Shown here: piece by piece, positions 22,901-33,519 of the stretch | How the letters are laid out: every line of letters starts with the position of its first letter | How positions within the stretch are numbered: the first letter of the stretch is position 1 | NCBI GenBank assembly: GCA_013339765.2 | Contig: CM023448.1 | Location: 285,626,817 to 285,690,816 of the forward strand | Direction of reading: 5' to 3' | Length of the DNA stretch: 64,000 nucleotides | Source of the DNA: Haemaphysalis longicornis | Taxonomy: Eukaryota; Arthropoda; Arachnida; Ixodida; Ixodidae | Position numbers and translations under genes: made by a program | The notes under the pieces: generated by a model | What the model was told of the DNA's origin: nothing | The model's input: the letters and a program-made list of their open reading frames with translations, nothing else | The model's database searches: none

Positions 22901-23560
22901 GTAATTAAACAATTAGTACTTAAACTTGATACTAATTTAATTGCACATAGTGGGCGTAACATGGGGGAGAGTGCGTGTTCGTGCACGCGTACGCACCCTC
23001 CTCCACCACTCACCCTCGCGCGCGCATTCACGTGTACCAGGGAGGAAAAGGAACCGTCTGTTAGAACGGAAGGCTCTAGGCCTATTCGGAGAGGGGTTGC
23101 AGGGCGGGAATGGGGCTCAGGGGCGATATGAACCAACACGCTACTTCTAAGCGTAGTACTTTCCAAGACTTATGCAGTCGCTATTCCACCCAAAGCGACG
23201 CAATGCAGACTCGTGGCAGGGCCCGGACATGGACCCTACCGAAAGGGAGGGGGAGGGGGCAGGCAGAATTATTTCCAACATATCTGTGTAAGACCCGACT
23301 TCCTGCTACTTCGGGGCGGCCTTCCATCGCCACGTATTGAACCGACTCTTCATCTTCGCTCCATCGTATCCTCTGCTAAAACGACGTATGTGTAGGAGGG
23401 TTCAGCTGACGGGCGCACGCAGTATTTTTCGCGTATTTGTAGTGCCGAATTAATGGGCGCGGATGCACCCCCGTAGGGAATCGCGATCCATTCGAACGTG
23501 GCAGGCTTGCCGAGACCGCGCCACTGCGCAACGTCTCGACCTGAACGGCAGCCGCGGCCG
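20000..23560. other. No supported gene
   Basis: It contains a T run at about 20022-20037, a C run at about 20454-20467 and short unassigned frames. I looked for a phase 1-to-2 exon on the minus strand and found no convincing one. Confidence 0.45.
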
Positions 23561-23601
23561 ACCTCAACGCCAGCTGGCGGAAAGAGTGCAAAGGGCCTCA
23601 C

Positions 23602-23800
23602 GGTCTTCGTAGCTGAATCCTGACGAGCTGCCGCTGTCCTGGGACTTGGTGTCCTTGCGAGCGACGTTCATCCACGGCTGCTCCTCCTCTTCGTCGTCCT
23701 CTGCGCGACCCGCCCTGCGGCCGCCTGTCGCAGTCACCAGGAGAAGCAGCAAGAAGGTGAACCCCGGCGACCGCCAGGAACGGACGAGGGCCAACAACAT
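23602..23800 (-). CDS. First coding exon with signal peptide
   Basis: An ATG at 23800-23798 opens a frame of 66 codons ending at a donor GACC|GTGAGG in phase 1. The first 27 residues form a classic secretion signal: a basic start (RSWR), a hydrophobic core FTFLLLLLV and a small-residue cleavage region TATGG. An acidic stretch AEDDEEEEQPW and a Ser-rich segment follow. The exon sits at the 5' end of the minus-strand exon series and is phase-compatible with the exon at 15640-15454. The product would be exported. A gene spanning 23.8 to 6.1 kb is possible but not proven. Confidence 0.6.
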
Positions 23801-24350
23801 CGTGCTGGAAGTCGCTCGGTCACAGCAGGCTGCCGGAGGATTCCACGAACAGCTGCACGAGCTCGCGCGTGCCTGGCCAGGGCGCGCTGACCGTGCGTCA
23901 CGGTGGCAACGACGACGACGACGAGGCTGATATCAACCGCAGGCACCGATCGTTTATTAAAATACCGGTTGTTACAGCAGTATTAAATGTTTGGTTTTTT
24001 TTAGGTTCTCAAACTGTTAGCATCACTTTAACCACCATTATCCCACTTCTATTTTCCCCTAGTTTAAATTCGTAAGCTTCATCAACAATGATACCACCAT
24101 CAGACTTGTCCAATCCCCCAGAGTGGGTACGTACTATTCTTGTTATGGCTCCAACCAACCACCCAACCAACCAACAGACGCTTGCCTGTTTAGCAACCAG
24201 GCAACGTGAATCCCCATAACATCACTTATTTGAATGTCACCGCTTCTCTGAGAAGAAAAAAATCCTATTACCCCATTTCAACGGCTCGGTCTTAAAAACT
24301 ACTGCACTACTTTCATTCGGCGTTATCAACCTCTGCCACGCAATTATGAT

Positions 24351-24421
24351 GGTGACGATGATGATGATGATGGTGGTGGTGGTGGTGGTGGTGGTGGTGA
24401 TGGTGATGGTGGTGGGGATGA
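24351..24421. repeat. GAT/GGT-rich microsatellite
   Basis: Tandem GATGAT units change to GGTGGT units and back. Confidence 0.85.
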
Positions 24422-24917
24422 TACCCTTAAAGTTTTTGGCACGTACCCACAAGGGGGTATTGGCCAGGGCTAACTTACTTGTTGAAATTCGTGTGGCCGT
24501 AAAATGAAAGTTCGTTATGGTTAAAATTCCAATTACCCAGAAAGTTGCTGCAAGGACAGCCTGCCTCGTGTCTTGGGTACGCGCAACACAATTTTCTCGG
24601 AAATCGACATGGCCCGGGATCACACCAGAAAGAAAGACTTAAGCCGAGCCGCGAAATACGCCCACCGAGTCACGAGACATGCCTACCGAGAAGACACGTA
24701 CAATAACCCTGGAGTCGAAGTTAGGGACCGACGCAGAGAGCTCGTTGGTACTCGTCATTGCAGTGTGGCCGAGTGTAGAGGCGCAAAGCGTAGCAAAGCA
24801 GAAGCTGCAAGTGCGGTTATGGGCCAATCCGCCACTAAAGCCATGAGGACGGCCGCCGACTGGAAGCGAAGAAAGAAGAAGCGCGGGGCTCGTTGAGATG
24901 AGGGGCTCGGTGAAATA

Positions 24918-25057
24918 AGACAGAAAATAAGGGTTGGCATTCAAGAAAACCTCGGAAAGCAAAGGGGAGGTTGTGGTGGGTCATAGAAACAGATGAAAAA
25001 TTTTCTGAGTCAGAAAGTAAGCGGTGAAAAAATGCCCGCCGGGTGAGATCCGAACCC
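24918..25057 (-). repeat. tRNA-like SINE, family B, copy 1
   Basis: On the minus strand a B-box-like GGGTTCGGATC precedes GGCGGGCATTTTTTC and a tail that matches the copy at 36385-36540 (shared GCTTTCCGAGGTTTTCTTG and CAACCCTTATTTTCTGTC). The tRNA-like head with a conserved tail is the usual SINE layout. There is no complete tRNA cloverleaf. Confidence 0.6.
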
Positions 25058-25096
25058 TGGAGGTCGTGGGTTCGGACCCCACCCGGCGGGCATTTA
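25031..25096. repeat. Inverted repeat of SINE heads (hairpin)
   Basis: Two nearly identical 25-base arms (TGCCCGCCGGGT... and its complement ending CACCCGGCGGGCA) face each other across about 10 bases, so two tRNA-like heads are joined head to head. Confidence 0.75.
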
Positions 25097-25494
25097 TATA
25101 TATATCCCTTTTTGCATACTCCAACTTTGTTGCGCCCATAGGTAATATTAGTGGAACCGAGAACGTCAACCCCAAACGCTCAATTGGGTGCTTCAAAAGC
25201 AGTTGTCTAGCTGCACGCAAAACTACTTACTGTCCTGTTCATGAAACCATCACCGAAAGACTCCTTTGTTGATATGTACTGTCCTTTAGGTTCCCCCGCC
25301 CACCAGCTCCTCCGAGTGCATATCCTTTTTTCCGCTGCCTGTAATTCTTTTTCTAATTATAGGCAACCTCCCCCCCTTTAACTAAATATACCATTCACAC
25401 GCCCTGGCCAGCCCTCCTTCGTGGACATGCGCCAATATTGTAAAGGAAAAAAAGAAGAGGAAGTGATGGCAGTTCAACGAACAAAGAAAGTGAT

Positions 25495-25690
25495 TGTTGG
25501 GGGGTGCGGGGATGGGGAGATAGAAAGCGGTAATTGTCTGGCGTGGCACCGACACCTCAGCCGGCTGAGCAGGAAGTAGGAGGGAAGGGGGGTAGGGGGG
25601 GATGGAGAGAGTGGGTGGGGGGGAGTAAAGGTGGGTGGGTGACAGTGGCGAAGGAAAGGAGCTGAGATAGAAACGAAGAGTAAGTGCTTT
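25495..25690. repeat. G/A-rich low-complexity stretch
   Basis: Strong purine bias on the plus strand with runs of GGGG and GGTGGG. No coding signal. Confidence 0.6.
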
Positions 25691-26489
25691 TTGAGTGCTG
25701 TTGGAATACCTGCCTTTGTGCTCCGTTGCAATACGAAGTAACCTCCACTTAGCTCCGCTTCCGGTTTCCGAGGCTAAATTTATATCTATTGAGATCAGGG
25801 CCTTCAGCTACTGAACTTCGTGTGCGGTTACAACCCACAGTTCCAGTCGAACATTTTTTTTTCTCCAGCCCGCCGCTTCTCGGCAGCTCGGTTAATTGGC
25901 TCTTTGAGGAGCCGATTAACCGTATGGGTCCGACCTTTTATATGCCACTCATTCTGTATTTTGAAGCCGAAAATCTGGGTTACGTGAAAATTGGGGTTCA
26001 TTGATTTATGCAAGCTTATGTTTCTTCGGCGACAGGTCTCTTGCATTGATAGGGAAGCTATATATATCGTTATTGGGTAATTCGGGATTTCATCGCGATC
26101 CACAGGGCTCAGTGAACGCTTTAGCCCTGGCCAATCCCCTTTGTGGGCACGTGCCACACACTTCAAAGGCATCATCGTCATCATCGTCGTCGCCGTCATC
26201 GACGTCGTCATCATCATCATAAATGGTGTATCTTTACCTGTATTTCGGGCCGCACTATTGTTTGGCGCTCTTTGCCCTTAGTCGGCCTTGCGTCATTAAA
26301 CTCCAAACATCATCATCATCATCATTTCGGGCCTGGTACTTACAAAGCCCCTAATTCTGTTACCTCCCTTCCTCCCCCATTTTTTAGGCCCCCTTCCTCC
26401 CCAATATTGCAGTTACACTATACAATGACGGTGCAGTTTACCAAGTAACCGACTTATTCGCGATCTGTTAAAACAAGAAAAACAGTTGA

Positions 26490-27512
26490 GTGAGTTTCCT
26501 AAGCATAATCACAAAAAGCATCATTTATAAATGGACAGTAAATCAGGCTTTGACATCTAAATGTACCTTCTGTGCGGCTCATGCTATCCCCATTCTGTTT
26601 CATCTAATTTGGTCTTGTTCAGCCTTCTCAAGGGGCAGAGAGACACTCCTAGACTCTCACACAGCCCCGCATACACTGAGACCTACAAATTGAAGGATTC
26701 AAAATTCGCATTGTTTGGACTCCGGGACATACTTCCGGCGCACAAGGCAACCGCATGGCTCACGACGCTGCCAGGGAGAGGCTACAATCACCTCCCACGG
26801 TGCCCGCCACGCCCGTCCCCTCTCTCCAAGCAGATTGGCAACTCCAGCTACGTCTCCTCAAAAAAGAAAGCAGTAAGCGTTTGCAAGCTGAAACTCCGGT
26901 TGGCATCCTTGCGCCTCTCAAGCCCTTTTCAAGTTCGGGTGAGGTATTTGCCAATAAAGTGTATGCAAATGCAGCGTACACACCACACATTGTACATAAG
27001 TGGTCAGCCCCGGCAGGCTCTCAACTGCACCGATGTCCCCACTGCAATAGTAATGCCATACCAAATCTCTTCCACTTAATTTGGATCTATCCTATATTCG
27101 ACCGTAACCGCCGCCAACTGCTAACTGTGGGTCCTGCACCCACGACTGAACTGGAGCACGTTAGTCGTGTCCGTGAAGACCCCGCTACTCTAGAGATAAT
27201 TACCCAGTACGCGCTTGAAAACGGTCTGTACAAGCTGGTGTAGCGGTCTGACAGACTTTGCCGGCCTGGCCATTCCCATCCACGACCAATGTCAACAGTG
27301 CAAACTGTGCATTTTGGTGCCACTGACAGAGTGAAATGTGCATCTTGTGAATAGGACCTTAAAACTAGAAGTGTGTACACTGTGCACACACTGTGCACAC
27401 TGTGATGAATTGTGACCTCTCCCTTTCTGCTCCCCCTCCGCCATCCTCACTTCCCCACAGGGCCTCATGGCCTCTCGTCCTTAATAAAGTATTTCACTCA
27501 CTCACTCACTAA
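26490..27512 (+). mobile_element. LINE 3' part with RNase H, tail (CACT)n
   Basis: In plus-strand frames one reads WTPGHTSGAQGNRMAHDAA, the RNase HI tail motif, then cysteine/histidine pairs (HRCPHCNSNAIPNLFHLIW) and a terminal segment EDPATLEIITQYALENGLY ending at TAG about 27243. A 3' UTR with AATAAA at about 27484 and four CACT units ends the element. The RT is absent and the RNase H region is frameshifted. This is typical of I-clade-like LINEs. Confidence 0.65.
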
Positions 27513-27868
27513 TATCGCACTTGCAGCTTATTAGAGGCGATCCACGCACCCTTGAAAGGGTAACAAACTTTGCTGTACAAAGTGGTCTGTACAGAGTTGT
27601 ATGGTGGCTGACTGACTCACACCCTTTTTTCAAGTGTTCGTGCACGCTACTGTACTCGTGTGAACATTCCTCACAGTGCTGCACATACCAACGACCAGTG
27701 CCTATGTGAGCACTCAAACCGTGCCTGCGGCTAACCGGAACAGGAACTCTTAACGATTACAACGTCATGTGATCATTATTTGTAATACGGGTCTTCCCCT
27801 TTCCTTTTCCCCCTAACCCCCACCAGGGCCTCAGGCCTCTTCCTAAATAAAGGTCATTCATTCATTCT
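27513..27868 (+). mobile_element. Second, related LINE 3' end with (ATTC)n tail
   Basis: It starts with GDPRTLERVTNFAVQSGLYR, clearly related to the end of the preceding element, then a 3' UTR with AATAAA near 27846 and ATTC repeats. It lies directly after the first tail, in the same orientation. Confidence 0.6.
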
Positions 27869-27967
27869 CTTCCTCACGTTTGACTCCGCTTTCTTCTTCC
27901 TTTGTGGTGTCGTCTTAAGAGTCTTGAAACTTGCTGCCTACATGATAAAATTTTGGGTGTCTCGATT

Positions 27968-28092
27968 AATTTTCACCATCTGGGCCGCCGAATTCACGAC
28001 ACATGCGCGTTTCCGTTTTTCGCCTCCGTCACAAAAACGGCCGCCGCGTCCAGGATCGAACCCTGTCCTTGGGATCAGTAGCACAAACTGCA
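27968..28092 (-). repeat. tRNA-derived SINE, family A, partial copy
   Basis: Matches the minus-strand form of the element at 28858-29098 through the body and B-box region (GATCGAACCC on the plus strand), but the 3' end is shortened. Confidence 0.55.
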
Positions 28093-28857
28093 TACACTAT
28101 CAATTTCTAGCTTTTTGGCCAATTCCAGGCGAAGGCATGGTCAAGCGAACAAATGAACCAAACATTGGCAACTCAACGCGCTGCATTTGGACGTTGGTTT
28201 GGTCATGTGCGGCCAATATACGCTTAACTACTCGTACTAACAAGCATCGTGTATTTTCATTCTTTGTGCCTATATGCCGTGACCAGAACTTTCATTTGAT
28301 ACCACATCCACCAAACTGACAGAACTTCAAACTTAAAATTGACGCTGGGCCGACTGTTCGAGCCGCATATTTATTTATATGCCACTATAAGGAAAGTGGA
28401 GGTAAAATTGTTGTCAACCTCAAAAAGGAAGCGCGGACAATAATTCAAAGATACTTGCATGGCGAAATTTCCTATGTTAGTTCGGAGTCACCCGTGGTGA
28501 CCGCAAATGCTGAACGTCCCACGGTGAACGTTCAGCTGGACGTTCTACGTGGGCGTCACCGCTGTGGCTGCGCAGACAGTTTTCTACGCGGGAATTTCTG
28601 CTAAAGCGTCCGGCGAAAAATGCAGCAGCGTTCTCGCTGAACTAAGGTGGGCCAGCCAGTAATTTCAGGGGTGACTCATACTGTTACAGACGGCCGACCG
28701 GTGGCAGGCCTCACTAAAATGGTTAAGAATTTATTCATAACGGAAAGCACGAACACCTGCTATCGATGGCGTACACTCAGTTGACTTGAGGTGAACAAAT
28801 GACGCATAGAGAATACACATTATGGCTAAGGCACTGCGATCCGGTTCTGCCAGTTAC

Positions 28858-29098
28858 CCGCCGCGGGGGCTCAGTGGCTAAGGCGTTGCGCTGCTGAGCA
28901 CGAGGTCGCGGGTTCGATTCTCGACCGCGGCGGCCGCTTTTCCGATGGAGACGAAAAGCAAAAAAACGCCCGTGTGTACGAGATTTCGGCGCACGTTAAA
29001 GATCCTCAGGTGGTCAAAATTAATCCGGAAACCTCCACTACGGCGCGCCTCATCGACTGCATTGCGTCGGCGAATTAAACCGTATACAATCAATCAAT
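28858..29098 (+). repeat. tRNA-derived SINE, family A, full copy
   Basis: The head has an A-box-like GGCTCAGTGG (28867-28876) and a perfect B box GGTTCGATTC (28911-28920), the internal RNA polymerase III promoter. A body with GTTAAAGATCCTCAGGTGG follows and a (CAAT)n end. Further copies lie at 36946-37183 and 42047-42276 on the minus strand and in part at 27968-28092. The layout resembles the tRNA-derived SINEs reported from ticks such as Ruka; identity with Ruka was not tested. Confidence 0.75.
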
Positions 29099-29819
29099 AA
29101 TCCGCCAGTTCTCCAGTCTGGGCTATTGAGTCCATTCTGTCTCCCTCAAAACTTCAGACATTGTTATTTTATAGATTATTTCTGCATGTTCCTCCCTCAC
29201 GACTAGAAAGGATTCACCTGCGCTTCAAACCAACACACCCTTGTACCCCAGCAGGTGGATGCATGCACTTTCATTGGATTTGGGTTCTGAACCATAAAAA
29301 GGTTCTTTAAGACGAAGGGGCTGATTTTAACCTTCCATTTTGTGAATCACGAAAATGCGAGATCAGAGCGAAGTTTGATCTGTTCTGACTTCCTCCTGGC
29401 AATGAGCCTTCTGCAATGAAACAGAAACGGTTGATAGCTTTCTTTTAGTTTCGTTTACAGGGCTCTGTTGCAGGACTACCGCGTTAAACTCTGCGTGGGT
29501 GGTTATGCCACGTTTTCGGGACTCATGATCTGGCCCCACTGATGTGTTGCTGTTGTTGGGCTGCACGAAGATGGCGCATACCCACTCAGAGGGATTGGCC
29601 CAGAAGAACTTGCATTACTCAATTAGGGAATCCAGTTGAAGAACATCAATAAGGAGAACGCGAGGAAATGGAAACGTAAATGAATGCATGGTAAACAAAA
29701 CAGAAGGGAGAACAGAGAGCGAGACAACAAACCTGAACAGAAGAATTCTGGGCACAGAACATTCAGGGTGACTCGTCGATTGAGCAGATTATCCAAAAAG
29801 CTAACTGTAACCCCGGACT

Positions 29820-30125
29820 GAAATTAAAAACATTTATTAAAGTTCTGGTTTGCAGGGTTGGGCGGCAGTCCATTGGCGTCTTGTGCCTTGTGCTAGAGAG
29901 CTCCAGAGGGGGTTCATGGTATGGTACCCTCGGTCCATGGCTCCAACGACCTCTGCTGCCTTGCGGTCGCCGGCCAGCCGTGCCTCCCATTGCTACGCAT
30001 TGGAGTTTTCGATCCTCATAATCGCCGCCGTCGCCTCCGTCCCGCGTGGGGAGTCTGTAGCCAAGGCAACCCCCGTTACTGCTGTTTTCGTAAGCAATCA
30101 TCATCAATACCGTCGTAGCCTTCAC
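29820..30125 (-). repeat. Probable retroelement 3' end
   Basis: The minus strand has a short frame ending MDCRPTLQTRTLINVFNF and an AATAAATG immediately after, as in retroelement 3' ends. There is no RT or other domain. Low confidence. Confidence 0.3.
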
Positions 30126-30356
30126 CGACGCTGGGTATTGGCCACAGGGTGAAAGGATGGTTGCAAGTAGGAGGAAGGTATAGAGGAAAAGGAAGGATGG
30201 GGGTCGCGGTTAAAAATAAATGTAACGTCAGGAGTAAATAAAACGGTTGTAATCGCTAGTCGCATCAAAGCATAAATAAAAAGACGTTTAGCTAGGCAGG
30301 ACTTGTCGCCCTTGCTGTCCGCACTTTGCTTTATCTGTGCAATGCAAACTGCTCAC

Positions 30357-30550
30357 CGCTGCAATGTGTTTGCTACTTTGGAGACTGCATATGCACCGCA
30401 CGCGTGGTAAGATCAGTATTTGGTACACGATTCCATTCTTGCTGCGTTGGTTGCGCACCCAGTTTGCGACACACTCCCAAAGTGTTTTGCGATCAATGAA
30501 CAGCGTGCCTTTCTCGAAAGCAGCTTCTTTGTCCTCCTTTGTATAGACAG
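30357..30550 (-). CDS. Candidate internal exon, unknown protein
   Basis: The acceptor GTCATGACTACAG and donor GCAGCG|GTGAGC bracket 194 bases (phase 1 to 0) with an open frame of normal composition: EDKEAAFEKGTLF, then TLWECVANWVRNQ, then YQILILPRVRCICS. The pattern of a short helix with Trp followed by a strand recalls the N-terminal DNA-binding region of MULE-type transposases, but this is only an impression. The frame is also open past both sites. It may be a host exon or a transposase piece. Confidence 0.3.
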
Positions 30551-32030
30551 CTGTAGTCATGACGTAGCAACCAGAACGTCGGGGATGACCGAAGGTACGT
30601 TTTTTTGCCCGGTCAGCAGTCTATTTTATTACAGCATGTGCATAAAAAATCATGTGTAGCACGCGCGGAGGCCACAATTTTCACTAAATACGGAACAATA
30701 GATCATTTTTTTCTGCATTGCCGCAGTTTTCTTTAATGAGAAAATTGGGGTTACCTCGCCGCTCAAATTCATCGCCATGGACGTACAGTCTTCCAATGTC
30801 TGCCCTGCTTTCTTTTGGGGCCACATTCATGAGATTCTGCCCCAGAGGTGGGATTGCTGCCGTTTAGGCGTGCCTTTCCGAGACTAGGCGCCTACCCTGG
30901 TAACCGCTCTTATGGTGTATATTTTTACTTGCACAAAAATTTGGTTTTACGTCTGGCATCTGCCTCTTATTCTTTGCTTATATGTCCTTGCCTGATAGGG
31001 ATGCCTTGTTCTTCATTTCAGTTTTTATGTTTCCATTTTATAGTTTTATAAAGTGAATGCATTAGCCTACAAAAGCTCCCGTTTCTTGGCCAATCCTCCA
31101 CGGGGGAATGTTCTCAAAGGAAGGAACGACGGGGACAACACCACCAACACTAACAATTCTACGCTGGGAAAACACCGACAATGCGGTATGATGTGCCATT
31201 CACAAAGGAACATCATCATCAATACGGTATGCTGGCAGACGACACAACCAGGCATCCTACCGGTGACATCTCGCACAGGTGGCGCCACGGTATGTCCTCC
31301 AGGCCAATACAGATGGCAAAATCAGCCTGTCGGGCTGCCTGAATTGCTACGTTAGATGAGGATGACGATGACGAGTTCGCACCCCACAGGGTTTACGAAG
31401 TAAAAAGCAAACAAGTATGTGGTCTTGATTTAACTCCCATCCGTGCGTAGATGATGCGTCTTCGTATACAGCGGGTGGACACAAGGGCTCCATCATCGTT
31501 CGCTGCTGGACACCAGGCGGGACGCAGACCTTTCTATGTCCATTTGATCACATTTACTCATCATGACCGCATATAATGCCTTATTCTTCTTTATTGCTGG
31601 TCTGCGTTTCTATGGTTGCTAATGGCTGGAGATGCTCAAAAATACCCTGGTCCACTACGGCGCAGCTCTTCCAAACTGCTATGATAATCAGGTGGCACCT
31701 GACTTTCAGGTGACTGGTACTCAAGAAACATTAGCAAGGCTACACACCAGGACCGATTAATTATCTAGTTTAATTGCTTCAGTTTTTAACAGCTGAGCGC
31801 AAGAATGTAAGTTACAGAATAAACTGCAAAAAAATACGCAGAAAAGCTAGTTCAATGTAAAAACAGATGTTGACGTAGTGACTTTTTGGTTTTTGGCGTT
31901 GAGAAAGGCAACCCGGAAACGGAGACAGACCTAAACGTGGCTTTAGAGGATAGTATGTTAAGCAAAAATAGGCATTAAAGCTCAAACAACAAAAGAATTC
32001 ACCAATGAAAATTGTCTTTATTTTGTCAAA

Positions 32031-32246
32031 TTATTCCCGACACGCCAGCGTAACCACGATGAAAACATCCTTCCACCTTCCTGATCTTTCACTGCGTCGA
32101 AAATCATCCTCTAAACGAGGCGTTAGTGGAAGAAAATTGTCTTTAAAATCTTGAATTCTCGGGGACACGAGGCTGAAAAGCTCGGTATAATGCTCGACGA
32201 AGGCCCGCTTTATATCTTCTTGCTCACGGGTAGCTCTCCCTGCCAC
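32031..32246 (-). pseudogene. LINE fragment, pre-RT linker
   Basis: TREQEDIKRAFVEHYTELFS followed by a segment ending PRLEDDFRR is the typical linker between endonuclease and RT in L1/Tx1-like LINEs. It stops after about 70 codons. Confidence 0.45.
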
Positions 32247-32437
32247 ACAATTCCTTCAATTGCATTACCTTTTGCAATTTCTTTCCGTCACTGAACGCCT
32301 TTTTAGTAGACGTTTCCCCAGCCAGGATCCTTTCTCCCCTCGCCCTCACTGTTGCTTCTCGAAATCACTCTTTATCTACAGCTTCGAGCTTACTTTTTAT
32401 CAGTGTTGTCTTCAATTAACACACTGGCCTTTCACAT

Positions 32438-32644
32438 TCAAGGATTAGGTCTCATATTACTTCGAAGCTTATTTTCTTCTCTTTCTAAGTATACGCCCAG
32501 AAAACACAGCACCTCGCCCCAGAAGTAACGTGCGGTGTTGCATTCCCAGAACACGTGCTCAGCCGTCCCCAGCCTCCCGCTCAAGAGGCAGCCTGCACCA
32601 TGCGGCAAGAAGACACGTTCCTTCTGTCGTGATCCCACCGGCAA
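32438..32644 (-). pseudogene. LINE fragment, C-terminal zinc-binding region
   Basis: GRLGTAEHVFWECNTARYFW is the H-x3-C part of the zinc-binding region after the RT in L1/Tx1-like elements. It precedes the linker fragment at 32246 on the same strand, the reverse of gene order, so the two come from different copies or a rearrangement. Confidence 0.45.
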
Positions 32645-32654
32645 ATCATCACCA

Positions 32655-32890
32655 GCCTATCTACGCCCACTGCAGGGCAAAGGCCTCTCCCATTATTCTC
32701 CAATTACCCCGGTCCTGTGCCAACTCTGACCAATTTATCCCCGCAAACTTCTTGATCTCATCTGCCCATCTAACTTTCTGCCGCCCCCTGCAACGCTTGC
32801 CTTCCCTAGGGATCCACTCTGTTACTCTTAATGACCAACGGTTATCTTGCCTTAGCAATACATGCCCTGCCCCGGTCCATTTCTCTTCTT
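32655..32890 (-). pseudogene. RTE-type LINE, C-terminal end
   Basis: The minus strand encodes VTEWIPREGKRCRGRQKVRW, then WADEIKKFAG, WSELAQDRGNWR and GEAFALQWA before a stop. This order is the familiar end of RTE-clade polyproteins. Only the last 65 codons remain. Confidence 0.6.
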
Positions 32891-32916
32891 CTTAATTTCT
32901 ACTAATATGTCCTTAA

Positions 32917-33519
32917 AGGGACCCAGAAAAGCTTTCGGTAAAAGTTACAAAAGGCCTGTATTGTCGCGTAGCACCAATATAGCGATGCAATGCCGTTGGA
33001 ATTATTGATCTATATTCAGTATTAGCTGCGCCAGAAGCAATTAAATGCACCTCTCCCCACTTGCCGATCGACTCATCTTCCCTCTCTGCTTCCTTCAAAG
33101 CAGCTGGAAACACTGGGAATAGCCATGTGACATCGCGACGCTCGACTTCCGTTCTGCGCTAGCTACATTCCTGCGCCTAGGCACGCGTCAATCGCTGCGG
33201 ACCCGCCTTTGCCTCGGGATCGCGCAGGAAGAACAGCCGGAAGCCAATGGCAGTGACGCCGCCGGCGGCCGACCTCACCGGCGATTGGGCGAATCAGGGG
33301 GCGCCTTCGCCGTTACGTCAGCCGAGATCGCCGTTGCGTCAGCCGCGGTAGCTCGCTGCGGCGTCGCGCTCATCGGCTGAAAAAGGCGATCTTCAAAAAT
33401 TGTTTACAAATTATCCGTACAACGTATGGGGCTCACACTTGGCTCAAAAATCCCCCGTTATGTGTTCTACCACCTGAATGCATTTGATTGCCACCTTCAC
33501 AAAGCTTTTTGGGGTCCCT
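32917..33519. mobile_element. TTAA-flanked MITE A (603 bp)
   Basis: Inverted ends AGGGACCCAGAAAAGCTTT (left) and AGGGACCCCAAAAAGCTTT (right, complement) are bounded by TTAA at 32913-32916 and 33520-33523. TTAA duplication is the hallmark of piggyBac-type transposition. The interior is GC-rich without a transposase. Confidence 0.75.

Noticed and set aside
25060..25096. Possible tRNA gene
   Set aside because: Only the B-box arm is present; there is no acceptor, D or anticodon arm, and the same sequence recurs as a SINE head at 36.4 kb.
28858..28930. Possible functional tRNA gene
   Set aside because: Both internal promoter boxes exist, but the body continues into a SINE tail shared by three other copies.
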